Made by a program: the position numbers and the translations under genes
The notes under the pieces: model-generated
Seen by the model: only the letters and a program-made list of their open reading frames with translations
Told to the model about the DNA's origin: nothing
The model's database searches: none
NCBI GenBank assembly: GCA_015501595.1
Contig: JADNRX010000202.1
Location: 1 to 64,000 of the forward strand
From: Hymenopellis radicata
Taxonomy: Eukaryota > Basidiomycota > Agaricomycetes > Agaricales > Physalacriaceae
DNA length: 64,000 nucleotides
Direction of reading: 5' to 3'
Part shown: positions 10,290-21,985 of the stretch, piece after piece
How the letters are laid out: every line of letters starts with the position of its first letter
Position numbering within the stretch: position 1 is the first letter of the stretch

Positions 10290-13200
10290 CGGTCCTCGCG
10301 TTACGTTCGGAACAGAGTTTTGAAAGTGTCAAGTCGAACATGCTTGAAAAGCTAATTCAAGGTGAGCCGAGAAACATTATATGAAAGCTTACCTCAATGT
10401 TCGCGTTGTATTCAATCATCTCCAAGATGCCCGCATGGTCCGCGGTCTGCGCAAAGAAAATTGACGGTGTCGTCGTTGCCGAGGCTCGGAGTCGCGTGTT
10501 GGAAGGTTGAGGTGAAAGTACAAGTCGCGACTCGGGCAACGCCGAGCGATCGAGTCGTGACTTGCACTTGCACTCTCACCACGCTGAGCATATTCTGGCG
10601 TCTAATGGATTCACACTTTCTCTCAGCCTGGGCGTGCCTCTCTTATATCGGAATATACTCCTCGAGAGTCTTCTGCGAAATCCCGACGGATCTGGGGGGC
10701 GCGACAACGCGCCAAACGCGTCTTATTCAACTTCTGACGGCCACTCCCTGTTCCGCTTCCGTAAATTTCGAGTTGTACTATCTATGACGAGCACCACGGG
10801 TGCCTCAAGAACCCAATCTTATCTCGTCGGGACCGACAGCCTGGGAAGGGTGACGCGGCCTTTCCTCCTTGCCTCCATCCCCCATCCCATTTCGATCTGG
10901 ACCTCATTTCTATGGAGAATCCCTCCTCGGCGTTAAGTCGCTTACGGCTACAATACTCTGGACGATTAATTCAGGGCGAAATCCCTGGCAAGACAATTCA
11001 AAACTCGCTGTAAAGCACGCGGACTCTAAATTGGAATTCCATTCAACAGCGGTATGTGCCCTCATTTCGTGGATGATGGTTCCTTATATTAATAGACCTT
11101 CTTCCAGATGCGTCGAGATCCGCAGACCTCGCGGTCTTGTGATTGGAACACCATTTTGAAGTTCGCGCCGTGGAACCCTCGTTCGCTCCATTACGATTTA
11201 TTCCTTTACGTGGTGGCGTTACCATGGCATAGGATGCGGATAAAACAGCCAAATGGATCCGCGAACGTTCGAGTTTGGGAACCCTTTCGCATTGACAAGA
11301 TCTTGATTTGGGACTTGTTGGATTTCGAGGTGTGTTCACTTGCTTCTATCTCGCATCGACGGCCTGATAATTCTTGCAGATGCTCTTCTAACATTACTCG
11401 AACTACCGCCCCATCGTTCGGCTCCTTATACTTTCAATTGAAGAACATTTTTCAAAACCAACTTACGTGTGGCGCCAATTTCGACATTCCTCGAATCCGG
11501 TTGACAAAGCCAAATGGATAGCTTGGCAACGCGGACGTCATACCCCTAGAATAAACGCTCCTCGGATACCCGCAGATCTGGATCTGGTTCGGATAATTTG
11601 GGATATATAACCCAACGCGGACGTGGAATCCCCCACTTTCTTTCTTCCCTTCCCCCACTATGACCCTCTCTCCTACTACGACCACGATGTCGACGCTGTC
11701 GGCCATCTCTTCAACGTCGTCTTGCCGCCCTCATTGGGATCGCTAGCTCATGATCGTGTCCCGCGTAGGTGTCTTCCTACCGTCATGTTGGACTTGTGCT
11801 CATCGTTCCACAGGATGTCGGGACGTCGGGATTTGACTGTTTTATGGCTCTCGCCGCCATCTATGGGATCGCATCGTACCATTGGACGACTTCAACATGT
11901 TCAGCTTGGCCTCGCTAACATGTCCGGATCCGACCTTCAACTCGGGGCGGCGCTCGTCAGCGTCGGCGGGTGCGACGGCGCTCTCAAGTCACGGTATGTT
12001 GAACTTTTCTGCACACGTGTTGGTTGGTTTCCTTACCGTTCGTAGGCTTTCAAGTATGTTCATCTTTTCCTTCGCTGTATCAATTACTAACCTACTTCAG
12101 CATCAACCTTGAACACACACGCTTGTGTACTGAGGTTGGCTTTCCTCTTCGTCGTGTTGTTCCTTCACTGACGCCGACTATCTCGGGCAGATATCGACCT
12201 CACTGCTTGGCTCGCACTGTAAGTCTTCGACGCCGTCATCTCTTTCAACGTCGTCGACCAACTCGGCATCAGCTTCGACTTTGATGACGACTAAGGCCTT
12301 TGGTCTTGCTCAATGCTACCTTCAACTTGCTGGCTCTGCATCCTCCGGTATGTTTATCGACTGTCTTACATGTCGTTCAACGTTGACTAACTTGTCAACA
12401 GCCTCGACTCATTATTGAGCGAACTTGATCTTGGTCGACACTGCCTTCAACTTGAATAATGGGTACGTCGGTGAGTCCTCCCACGGCCCACTTGTCTTGC
12501 TTCGAATTATTGACCGAAAGCTTTGATAGTCGTCATAGACTTGACTAGTACGTCGCGTTGCTCTTCAGCCTCGATATCGTTGACTGATCTGTTTCCAAGT
12601 CGAGGTTGTCTCTTCGTCAACGCTGTCGTCTCCGTCGGTAAGTTCTCCTCTCGTGGTTACCTTTTCTCCCTGACCATGTTGGACTCAGCTTGGTTCGTTT
12701 CCTCAGCTTCGCGCTGCGCATCTCTTTGGCGAATCTTGAGCCGAGTCCGATACAGCAGTAAGTCTTTGTATTGCACCCCTTCTGTTCGTTGTTTCTGACT
12801 GTGAGCTTTTCATTCGTACAGTCCCGTTCGCTCGGGTACCGCTTTCAGAAACTCTGTAAGTGGCGAACTTGATTATCTCACTGTTTGTTGATCACGAAAT
12901 CGCTCAGGACTCTCAACGCGGAAAGTCGACTATTCGAGGTAAGGCCTCGTTGTGACTTGTGAGTTGCTACTGACGAGAATTGGATTTTAGCGCGCGAAAT
13001 CGTCTCCGTTCAAATGGTAAGTATCGCGACACGTTTCTCAACTGGATCTGACCGATTTTACAGTGTTCAAGACGATGTTCAGCCTTACGGCTGGTTGGTT
13101 ACTCTGGAGGTAACACTTTTGGTTGCCTCTGCTTAGGCGGCACTAACGGTTTCCGACAGATATGAATTGAAACCAGTTTATTCCGATATATAGTACAAAG
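10290..13200 (+). other. Intron-dense putative transcription unit B, diverged tandem copy of A
   Basis: The block from about 10290 to 12000 matches about 6400 to 8300 with many substitutions and indels, giving a tandem duplication of period roughly 3.7-3.9 kb. From about 11770 to 13140 the plus strand again alternates short exons and GT-AG introns; I count about 15. Clear examples are gtaagttctcctctc...gactcag near 12640-12690, gtaagtatcgcgac...tttacag near 13018-13064, and gtaaggcctcg...ttttag near 12940-12990. Exons are 8 to about 200 nt. The first-exon reading frames of A and B are both open (FFLPFPHYD-like) but differ by amino-acid-changing substitutions, so protein-level selection is not evident. 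Function unknown. Confidence 0.55.
11573..11616 (+). promoter_or_regulatory. Putative promoter of unit B: AGATCT box plus TATATAA
   Basis: AGATCTGGATCTGG at 11573-11586 is followed by TATATAA at 11604-11610 and a leader matching that of unit A. The TATA box lies about 30 nt before the pyrimidine-rich leader, the usual spacing to a start site. Confidence 0.5.
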
Positions 13201-13945
13201 GTAAGCTAGTTGCTACGAGTCGCGCCATTATAGTAAAAAGTCCGTTGCACAGGTGTAGGTAGATTAGAGTAGGTAGAAAATTAGAAATACAGTAGTGTAA
13301 GAGGGATGGCGCGGTGTTGGATTCAGAGGGTAAAGTCCTGGTTGTGCTCGATAACGAGGATGTGTCGAGGGATGTCGATATCTTGGGGAGTCGCGAGTCG
13401 ACTGTTGGCCGTGTAAGAATGTCCCGCCGCGCATGAGGGTGATCCTGGTCTAAGCACGTTTGAGACGATGCGAGATTGGCGCCCACGTCATCGGAGACGT
13501 CCGCGCGACCGTGGTATGCACGGTATGACCTTTGGTCCTGGGCATAGAGGGCGGAGCAGGCGTTGAAAATGGGTCTTGAGCAACCGAGTTGGTCGTAGAC
13601 GATGGGTGGTGGTGGACACGGGACGTTTATGAGGCTGGACGCGATGGTGGGTGATGGAGTCGAACCTGCGGCGTCAGATAAGGAAGCAGAGAGTACGGTT
13701 GGAAGAGGAGAGAGTGAGACACGAAGACGGCCGAGGGCAGGAAGACGACGGCGCCCTAGCGGAGAGTGAGTAGAGGACACGCGAGGGACACGAACCCTTA
13801 TCGCGTCCTCCCCAACCACACTCCCGGCGACGTTGCCACCTTGTCCTCCGCCTCATCCCGAGGCCCTCGTCGACGAAACCCAGCCTGTCCGTCTTGCGCG
13901 TCCAAACATCGGCGGCGGACTGTGAGGATCCGGTGCTGCTACGAC
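13201..13945. other. Gene-poor stretch between array B and the glycosidase repeat
   Basis: A 213-codon open frame on the minus strand (13178-13819) is rich in Ser, Pro and Arg and has no recognised domain. It overlaps the 3' end of unit B on the opposite strand. I do not support it as a gene. The right-hand glycosidase repeat begins at or before 13946. Confidence 0.4.
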
Positions 13946-16413
13946 CCCGCCATGGTAGTAAGAGAGGAAAAGTCATCACTGATCCCATCAAAACCTCTTC
14001 TCTCCGTCTGCTGTGCGCGCCTTCCCGACGACAACCTCCGTCGCCGGCTACTGCACAGGAAGCGCAATTATGACAAGAAACCCGCAGCAAGAGAGGATTT
14101 GGACGACATGCTTCCGGTCATATTTCGTACACTTTGTACATGCTACGCGCTTTAGTTCCTCCTGACCAACTGAATGCTTCAATTTGTCAATGAAGACTCC
14201 TCATAGGGCTCTGCTCAGTCCTTCAGAGCGCACATTCCAGCCATCAGAAGGAAACCCAGGCGACTCTTCTCCTCCGCTGCCATCCCAGCCGCCCGCCATC
14301 ATTCCAATCGCGTACAGAAGCCCCCCAGAGCCCGGGAAATACGGCGTAGGCACTCTCACTCCCCCTACCGGCATACCGACGTCGTCGAATTGGAACAGCG
14401 GGTCCAAGAGCCAGTCAACCGCCTGCTCCGGATCTCCATTGCGAGCGGAGGACATTGCGAGCATTGGAAAGTCCCATCTGCGCGTGGTCAGTCCAATATA
14501 TATATAAATATACCGAACTCACCCCCAACAGTTAGTTAGATTCCAATGCTCCACGACCTTATCTGCTGTCGCTTTAGCTATATCCAAATCCAGCCCCGGC
14601 GTCTCTGGAAGCCACCCGTACAACCCAACCAACGCTGGATGGTCATTCGTATATTCGGGGTCTGTCCAGAAATCATCCTCCAACCCTTCGTACACCTTGT
14701 ACGTGCCGTTCTGAACGGGGAGCGGCGCCAGGTTCTCCTTGACGAGAGTCCAATTCGCTGGAACGTTCGCGCCTAACTTCGTCATCCACTGCTCAGCATA
14801 TTCGAGTCCCAGCCGCCAGTATGCTAGTTCGAAAGCGGGATTTATGGTCACATTGGGGTGGGTGTCCTCGCTGACGACATACATGGGCGGGCCAAGATCA
14901 AAAACGTTCGTAGTTTCGTTCCACCATGCGAAGCTCGCCATCCAATCCGCCGTCTCCTTGAGGACTTCTTGCCACTTTGTTAGGGTCTCTTCCGTAGGGT
15001 GCGCCCTATATTCGTATTGCGCAAATACAAACGGATGCGGCTGTTGCCAGATTAAAAGGTTGTTGATCTGCCCTGGTGAAGAGCGGCCAGACGGGTCGGT
15101 CATCTTGGACCACCGAGCGCCGGCTGCCCAGCCCTGTTGAATTTGTGCTCGGGCGATGGAGGAAGAGAGGAAAGAATTGTAGACTCCAGTCGAGCGATCC
15201 AGGAGATCCCAGTTGTTCCAGAGCGCCCAATGCGCCGCGTGCCAGAAGTACATCTCCATGTGAAACTTTCTGCCATCGACATTCATGATCATAAGGTCTT
15301 TGACGGGAGGAATGTCACGACATACCCGTACTGTTGTAGGTTAGTTGATCAATACATGTTTTTCATTTGCGACTTACCCATCCATTGTTTACCAGTCCAG
15401 ACTATTCGTGAATCATCAGTCATTGATGGCTTGCTAACCACAATTTGCATACCTCTTGTGGAGGCGTATCTCCAGCTTCATTCACTCGCATCAAGTACCG
15501 CGACAGGATGATTCTTCGTTGCAGCTCATTCGCACGAGTGTCGGTTGAACCAGTTACGACGTCCACAAATCCACTATTGCTCCAGTAATTCTCCCATGCC
15601 TGTCGCGATGACGCAGAGATTTTCCCGAAGCTTGGTGCATCAATTTGACTGGTTAGCCCGAAGGCTGTGGACAAGGAGAAGGTTGTGTCAGTACTGTTAG
15701 GCCAAACGGTGTACCGATGGGCATCTGGCGAATCTCTGTCGATTGTGAACGAGCTTCCATCTAGAGAGAAATAAAAGGTGGCATTATCGAGGACGTGCGT
15801 AATCTCGGCTTGCCCGCCTGTTGTCTGGAGTGTCGTCGTATGGTTCGCTGTCATATTCCACTTGCCGACAGTTGGTGCGCTGAACTTGGACGATCCATCG
15901 TTCCAGGGGAAATCAATGAAGAGACCCAGTTGTTGGGCCGCCAGGAGATCCGATTCGATTGAGATGCCTATGACATCGCGTTCTTGGTCGCACATCGTCT
16001 TCACCGTAACCGGCGTACCGTCGAAGGAGAACCGGCTGGTGATGGTGCCCGTCCAGAGATCGAGGTCTTGGCCAGCCCCAGTTAGGTCACTCTCAGTGAC
16101 GTTCAACGTCAGTCCCTCAGCCGACGAAAACAGCAGTCCCACTCTGCCTAGATTGACACGGTTTGGGTTGGATATGAGCCACTGTTCAATCAACGGATCG
16201 CCGCCAAAGTCATATTGGACCGGACGACCGTGGTTATCCCAGCTTGCGCCCTTGTAGTTTTCGACATCCGCTAATGTCTTGCCGGGGGGCAAGGAGTCGT
16301 TCTTCCAGCCCCACGAGGACATGATGGCGAATGGGTAGAAGGTCTGTAGGCCTGTGATGTCGGCGCCGAAGGCGAAGTTGCCGTTACCGACTTGCATGGG
16401 CGTGGTGGGGTTG
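13946..16413. repeat. Long direct repeat, right copy (partner 1-2468)
   Basis: Right copy of the near-identical repeat, offset 13,945. It carries the intact glycosidase gene. The similarity beyond 16413 continues weakly through the start codon and proximal promoter with small indels and stops near 16545. Confidence 0.95.
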
Positions 16414-16496
16414 TACTGCGAGACGATGGCGTGTCGGTCGATGGCGCCAAGCGCGTGCTGCGCCAGGAGGGCGATCAAGAGCAGCGGGGGCATCAT
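14201..16496 (-). CDS. Six-hairpin glycosidase-like secreted protein, copy 2, intact
   Basis: Intact partner of the copy at 256-2605. Exons: 15453-16496, 15378-15401 (24 nt), 15326-15330 (5 nt), 14523-15269 and 14201-14477. They sum to 2,097 nt, in frame, for 698 residues. The start at 16496 is chosen because it gives a clean signal peptide (MMPPLLLIALLAQHALGA) with a plausible cleavage after AlaLeuGlyAla. Several N-x-S/T sites fit a secreted glycoprotein. The central part has the W-rich, acid-rich pattern of six-hairpin glycosidases, and the end contains a motif like AMSSARNGDPEQAVDWLL. Exact activity is not deducible. No strong TATA box was seen upstream. It may act extracellularly on plant or fungal polysaccharide, which is an inference. 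Confidence 0.82.
15326..15330 (-). other. Inferred 5-nt microexon (TACGG) in glycosidase copy 2
   Basis: On the minus strand the five bases TACGG sit between an acceptor (ctacaacag) and a donor (gtatgt). Joining them to the 24-nt exon upstream and the exon starting AAAGTTTCAC restores an uninterrupted NGWYGKFHMEM motif and makes the whole gene divisible by three. Treating TACGG plus the following 56 nt as exon breaks the frame. The same microexon is at 1381-1385 in copy 1. The splice call is inferred from sequence, not from RNA data. Confidence 0.7.
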
Positions 16497-17053
16497 AATG
16501 GCGTGGTGGACGTCATCGCGCTTCCCTGCTCGGAGTCGTTATATGTTCAACGTTCAGTGGCGGCCCGGATGGATAACGGACGCGCACTCGTGATGCTGCA
16601 GGTGGTTTCTCCGCGACTTCTCGCTTCTTTTTCAAAACTTTTTGGAGTCCTGGTATTCTATCACGTTACGGAATGATATACGTCCGCACGCGGCGCGCTT
16701 GGCGCTGTTCAAAGAGCGGGAAGCTGCGATCACCTGACCTCGATGACTCATCGTTCGCTGACATGCGAAGTTTGAAATTGCAGCACGCGACACTCGGGTA
16801 TTCGGGAAGTTTTTTTAATTAAAAGGATGTGGCGTATCCCGTGCTGCTGGTCAGACATCAATTCAGTACCCAGTACGCAGTCCATCCACTACTCCTGCGC
16901 TTTGCATTATTCAGCGCGACAATGAACGTCTTACGGAGAGCTGCCGGTACACATCCCGAGGTCACTCGTCTTACGCGTCCTTCCAGCTGCAGGTATGCTT
17001 GAGATCCGGTGTTCAGTTGCTTCTCACCACTGACGTCAGGCGGCTGGGTAGGG
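16497..17053. other. Intergenic, divergent promoter region
   Basis: About 550 nt separate the glycosidase start (minus strand) from the questin-oxidase-like gene (plus strand), so both promoters lie here. Part of it (about 16870-17100) resembles the region upstream of the second questin-oxidase-like gene (about 61805-61993), including the words gtccttcc(a/t)gctgcag and ttctcacca(c/t)tgac. Confidence 0.6.
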
Positions 17054-17060
17054 TATATAA
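17054..17060 (+). promoter_or_regulatory. TATA box of questin-oxidase-like gene 1
   Basis: TATATAA sits 38 nt before the ATG at 17098, within GGGTATATAAGAGG. This is a short leader but is typical of compact fungal promoters. Confidence 0.65.
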
Positions 17061-17097
17061 GAGGGCATTGTATGGGATGGACGTCAGAACCAAAACC

Positions 17098-18758
17098 ATG
17101 ACAACTGTCGAATTATTCCCTGCTCCCTCTCATGCGCCTTCGCTTCACGCTCCGGCGCGTCTTCCCGGCGCAGATGATGCGTCCACCAAGGCGCTCCTTG
17201 ACGTGTTGAAGGATAACCACGAGAGGTGGCATATATTCTTCAACGATATGCGCTTTCATAAGTGAGACTTTCTTTCTTCACGGCTCATTGAACGACCTCT
17301 GATGCGGGTCTGTCCAGTCATGTGTCTCACCACGTTCTCGCCATTTGGGCATTAGGCGCGAATAAGGATCTCATCGAGGCGGCCTATAAGCATGATGTCC
17401 CAATGCAAAAGCCCGCCATTCAACCTCCGGAAGCTATCACTGAATCGAATTTCAATGAACATCTTAGCGATGAAAAGTAGGTTCTCAGGATTATTTCGGA
17501 ATCAACACACTGAACTGCTTGTGAAGATATTACGTCGCGTACGTTAATTTCTTTAAAGCACAACTCGCGGAGAAAGGCGTTTCGCAAGTACTTGAAGATT
17601 GGGTGTTTGCTCGCAATGCCAACATCGTCGATGGTGCGCCACAAGATAAGCAGCCTGCCATGCTCGCCCGGCTGCTGGACGGGCTCGTACACCCAATGAT
17701 CCATACCGGGTATGGGTTGGAATTTGGCCTGCCAGGAATGGTCGTGGAAGGTATTTCATCTCGACATCACACGCCACCATCTAATAACTTATAAATAGGT
17801 CTCGCACAAGCTGCTGTGCATCGTGCGCTAGATGCTCCCTTCTTCCCTCCGGCGCTCTTTGAACCGGTGTCGACGTTGGATACGTTGTCGTCAAAGATTG
17901 ACACGGAGCTAGTCCTGGACGAACCGGCATCTCCTCACGTCAAACCCAAGAAGGAGGTGCACGTCTTCGATATCATCGCTCGAATTCTCAAGGACGACAA
18001 GTTCAAAGCTCCACCCGATGCTGAGAATTTCTATACGGAGACCAAGGAAAGGCACTCTGCGACGATCGTTGATTATGCGAATCAGTGGACGTTGAACCTT
18101 GATGAGCCTCATGATGTTCATCGCAAGATTGAGCAGCTGCAGTGGATGAACAGCTTGTTTTACGGCATCTCTGGATTTAACGCTAAAGAGAAGGAGTTTT
18201 TCGCTGATTTCTTCCTGTGCGTTTGTCTCCTCCTTTTGTAACCTCTACTTAATTATCGTTAGCATGCATCTTGTGACCTCGTCATTGTTCCTTCCGTCCT
18301 TTGTGGCGTACCTTACTCCGCCATCTCAAAAAATGCTTCTCAGAGGGTACCTCACGATCTCACTCGCATGGTGGATCTCGCGCCGTCCGCGATCCTTCAA
18401 CCTCAACGTTGCCAAGTTCTTTTCCGCCGACCCGACGATGCCCAAAGAACCCTCGTTCACCTTTGATCCGCCAAAGTGGGCTCTCGTTCCGGGCGCGACG
18501 TCTGCCAATCAGTGGTTTCCCGTTGTGCAGGACGCGCTGCTGCACCCCGATGACCATCTGTGCAAGGTGCAGCGGGCGTTTGTGCATTTTGCGGAGACGT
18601 ATGGGACGCGGAAGGGCGGGGAGGAGGATTTTGCGGGGACGGAGTTGGAGGGTGCGGGTGTGGTTGATGGGAGTTTGTTTATTAGGGCGGCGGGGTTGAC
18701 GGCGAAGAATATGGGGAGGGTGATTGGGGATGACGAGGGGCTTGGGTGGGATCGTTGA
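17098..18758 (+). CDS. Questin oxidase-like protein (Baeyer-Villiger-type, AflY/GedK family), copy 1
   Basis: The family (questin oxidase-like, DUF4243) performs cofactor-light Baeyer-Villiger opening of anthraquinones such as questin and related steps in aflatoxin-type pathways. Exons: 17098-17261, 17318-17476, 17527-17750, 17799-18216 and 18263-18758. Their sum is 1,461 nt, in frame, for 486 residues, the usual family length. Motifs seen include HVSHHVLAIWALGA with the conserved His pair near residue 60, HPMIHTGYGLEFGL in the middle, IVDYANQWTLNLDEP, and a C-terminal WFPVVQDALLHPDDHL. The ATG follows a TATA box at 17054. No signal peptide is present. A paralogue with the same exon plan lies at 62031-63674. 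The substrate cannot be predicted, and no polyketide synthase is in the window. Confidence 0.85.
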
Positions 18759-20947
18759 TTTGTGGTTGGTGAGGTTGAAATTTGAATCACGTGTACATTA
18801 TTCTTGAGCAATTGTAGCACGGTTTGTACAGACAGTCCTTTGAGGCGCTTGAGTTCAAAACGTTTTGGTCAGCGATGAACGGGCCGACTGCAAGCCGCCG
18901 TGAAGGAAGGAAGAATGACATCCCAGCAATTGTTGGACAATTGCTGAGTGATGTTCATTCACTGCGCGTGTCGTTTACTCATCGTGCGCAGTCATTCTAC
19001 CCGATATGTATCTGTGCTTAAAGTGTCGAAGGCCACGACTCGTAAGTCCATCGTTGTCGCCATCCTCTAAACTCTCTACTCATCGTCTGATCAGTCTTGT
19101 CATCGACCTCATTTGGTATCGGGTGCGTCTTCTTCCTTTGACGCGTTCATTGGCCGTCTGACCTTAGCGCTCTCTTTTCTCACTCGAGCCCCTCCTACCT
19201 TTGATTGCTCTGTCTCGCGGCGACGCGGAGCTATCTCTTACCTTAGAAGAAGCCATATGCACGACAAGCCCGACACCATCTTCATTGAGGTGGACATCAT
19301 TTATGCTGCGGATGACGCGATCCGCCTGACTAGACTCCTTCGCGCGCGTCAAGACCGATACCTCAACCCATTTGGCGATATTTGACCACAGTCTGCAGGA
19401 AAAGGTTAGTTGAGATGCTCTCTAAGAACAGCGTCATTTCGTGTTTCGACGCCATTGATGGAGATCAGGATCTTGCGCCTCTCGGTGTTATTCCCAGAAT
19501 TGGGAAAGTTGACGGGGAACTCCGCGCCCGCATTGCGGGCTTCTCAGTGCTACAAGGACAACTGGCAGGATGACAAAATGCGCCACACTTCGATCGGGAA
19601 CCATACAAGTTGGACGTCGGTGACATAGATGTGGACGAGCTCATGAAGACGACTGCAAGTATATCTACGGACATCCTCTTTTACGACTTCAATGGGGGCA
19701 GACTCAGGATCAGACATGTCCAATATCGGAGAAGGTTCGTACCTTCCAATTTGTTTCGATCACTTCCAGGATTTAACCCTTTGTATTTAGGAGTGACGGC
19801 GACGCAGTTGCCTCTTGCCACCATGCTTTTGAGTGATTGGGGGTGTTTCTGATGCGGTTTTCAAGGGAGGGGTGCTGGGTTCAATACGGTGCTCAGAGCG
19901 AAAGCATGGCGCAAGGGGTACGACTACACTGTTGAATCCTGAGTACAGCGAGGAATTCTCTTGTCGTTATTTTGTATTATGGGCCTATAAATCGACGTCG
20001 ACAGCAAAGGTTTGTGCCTCGCCGCTTGTCGGCGGGCCATGCCCACTACTTATATCTAGTACTCTAATCACTCTCAACTCAATGATGTTACAGCCGCTTT
20101 GGTTCCTCGTCAGGTGAAAGACGTTTTGACTACTACTAGTACCAGTACACAGGAAGCTTCAGCAACACGGAAATGCGCCGTTATTCCTCGTTCATTCTGT
20201 CTCGGGGATCATGGTATACGGATGATCTAAAGCATCAGATATCTCGGCTCTTACATGGTACTGGTGAGCTGCAAGCTCGGGCCCATTACATCGGCGATTG
20301 TCCTAGACCCTTCATATGGATGCCGGTGGTGTGCGTTCCGCAAGTTTGGCAGATCCTGCTCAGCAACGTCAATTGCAGCCCTTTCAGCTTCCGGTATAGG
20401 CGGGTGTCTACCTAAGTGATGGCCTTGAAACGCGTGCATGTCGCATTGCTTCAAGTAATTATAAGTACTGTGGCGGGTTTCCGGAGAGGGCTGTCGACAT
20501 ATTTCCGTCTAATGGTCATCAGATCATTGATGTTCAGTACTGTTTGCGTACTCTGTTACACGACCGATAGCTTGGAAGGCAGGCAGGCTGTCAGTGTACC
20601 TCACTTAGTCACTACAGACAGTGACACCGGCACGAGGACAGCCGAGCGGAGATCAAAATCCGCATCTCAAAGTGGTAATCGAACTTGCTTCCGCCCATCA
20701 TTAACCTCGCCTTATTACCGCGTTCTGGACAGGCGTTAGGCTCTCCAGACGTACAAATTACTCAGATTCGACGCTTGCTCGCGCTCAACCTCCTCGGCCG
20801 TGGTTACCGCCAGCTATATATACCCTTCTACTTGATTGACACTGCCCATCAAAATCTATCCTCGCCCGCCTCCCCGGGACCATCTTACTCTTTTCAGACA
20901 CTATATCTGCTCAAAAGTAGACTCCTCCTCCCACCCTGTCGAATACG
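18759..20947. other. Gene-poor 2.2 kb with an array fragment
   Basis: No supportable protein. At about 19032-19084 an intron-like unit (gtaagtccatcgttgtcgcc ... gatcag) closely resembles introns of units A and B, so this may be a fragment of the same repeat family. Open frames at 19113-19385 and 19610-19852 have no family motifs. Similarity to a decayed gene cannot be excluded. Confidence 0.45.
20815..20822 (+). promoter_or_regulatory. TATA box of the F-box-like gene
   Basis: TATATATA within CAGCTATATATACCC lies about 125 nt before the ATG at 20948, followed by a C/T-rich leader typical of fungal core promoters. Confidence 0.5.
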
Positions 20948-21985
20948 ATGTCACTGCCCTCTCTGCTTGACACGTTTCCCGAAGAACTGCTCGAGCGGAT
21001 TCTGTACTTCTGCGTCGTAGCAGCACCGGATCCTCAGGCGTCTCGCCCGTCCTGGCAGCCACAGCGCCGCCGCGCTTATACCCGTCTCACACCGCTACTC
21101 ATCTGCAAATCATTCTATCGCATTGCTCTCCCACATTACTACCACACTGTCCATTTGACGACACCCGAACAGTCCTCATGTTTACGCACCCTTCTCAGGA
21201 GGCGTACGTATCTAGCGCGCAGCGTACGTAGGCTTGTCGTAACGTGCGTTGCCAGCGATACATCTCCTGCAATGCGGCTTTGCACTGGTCTGACGGCGTT
21301 GGACGTTACCCTTGACCCCTACGCCGATTCCGAGTCGTTTTGCGATACGCTGGAGACGCTGGAGAAGATGACGTGCTTCACTTTGCGCAAGCAGCACAAT
21401 ATATACCTTACCATGCCGTCCGTACGGCGGTTCATGACACGAATAGCCGCGACTATAGCGTCTTGGCCCCGCCTAGTGGGTTTTCTCCCGTTTTCATTTA
21501 ATCACTCAACTCAACTGTCTCTACAGGAAAGCGCGAATTTGGCGTTCCGCCTATCAGACGATGACGGTCCCGTGTCTGGGATTGCCCAAGCCCTCTCGTT
21601 CGCTCCATCCTTGCGGTCATTCTCCACGGAGGTCCCAAGCCTATGGAATGAAGCGATCCTGCGTATTAGCCACAACCCAAAGTTGGAAAAGATCGTTTTG
21701 GGAGGCGAGGATGCTGCGCGTGGCGGGGGGTTGTACATGGTCCAGGCGCGCAAGCATCCGCGGTTGGCGGAGCTCATCAAGAACGGAACGTACGTGATCG
21801 TCTTGCTTGGCGCTTGGGTTTGTCGGCTTATGGAGAGCTATTGTAGCCCGATGATACGGACGAGGGCGCATACGATGATTGTGCCTCCGAAGATGGTTTC
21901 GTCGCTGTCGGAGGTTGTGAAGGGCGCGCCGACGCCTCAGGTTGCGAGACATCGGAGTTTGAAGAAGGGAGGGCGGTTCTGTTAA
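20948..21985 (+). CDS. F-box-like domain protein
   Basis: The protein begins with a degenerate F-box, LLDTFPEELLERILYFC, at residues 5-21, followed by an LLICKSFYRIALPHYY stretch typical of basidiomycete F-box proteins, then leucine-rich segments with weak repeats (TALDVTLDPYAD and similar). Such proteins link substrates to SCF ubiquitin ligases through Skp1; the substrate here is unknown. The ORF is 345 codons. A possible 51-nt intron (21476-21526, gtgggt...ctacag) is divisible by three and has no in-frame stop, so splicing or retention would both leave an open frame. The start fits the TATA box at 20815. Basidiomycetes carry many such lineage-specific genes. Confidence 0.65.
   Translation: MSLPSLLDTFPEELLERILYFCVVAAPDPQASRPSWQPQRRRAYTRLTPLLICKSFYRIALPHYYHTVHLTTPEQSSCLRTLLRRRTYLARSVRRLVVTCVASDTSPAMRLCTGLTALDVTLDPYADSESFCDTLETLEKMTCFTLRKQHNIYLTMPSVRRFMTRIAATIASWPRLVGFLPFSFNHSTQLSLQESANLAFRLSDDDGPVSGIAQALSFAPSLRSFSTEVPSLWNEAILRISHNPKLEKIVLGGEDAARGGGLYMVQARKHPRLAELIKNGTYVIVLLGAWVCRLMESYCSPMIRTRAHTMIVPPKMVSSLSEVVKGAPTPQVARHRSLKKGGRFC

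Noticed and set aside
13178..13819. 213-codon minus-strand frame
   Set aside because: Low-complexity Ser/Pro/Arg-rich translation without family motif, overlapping the end of unit B on the other strand. Probably a by-product of GC-rich repetitive sequence.
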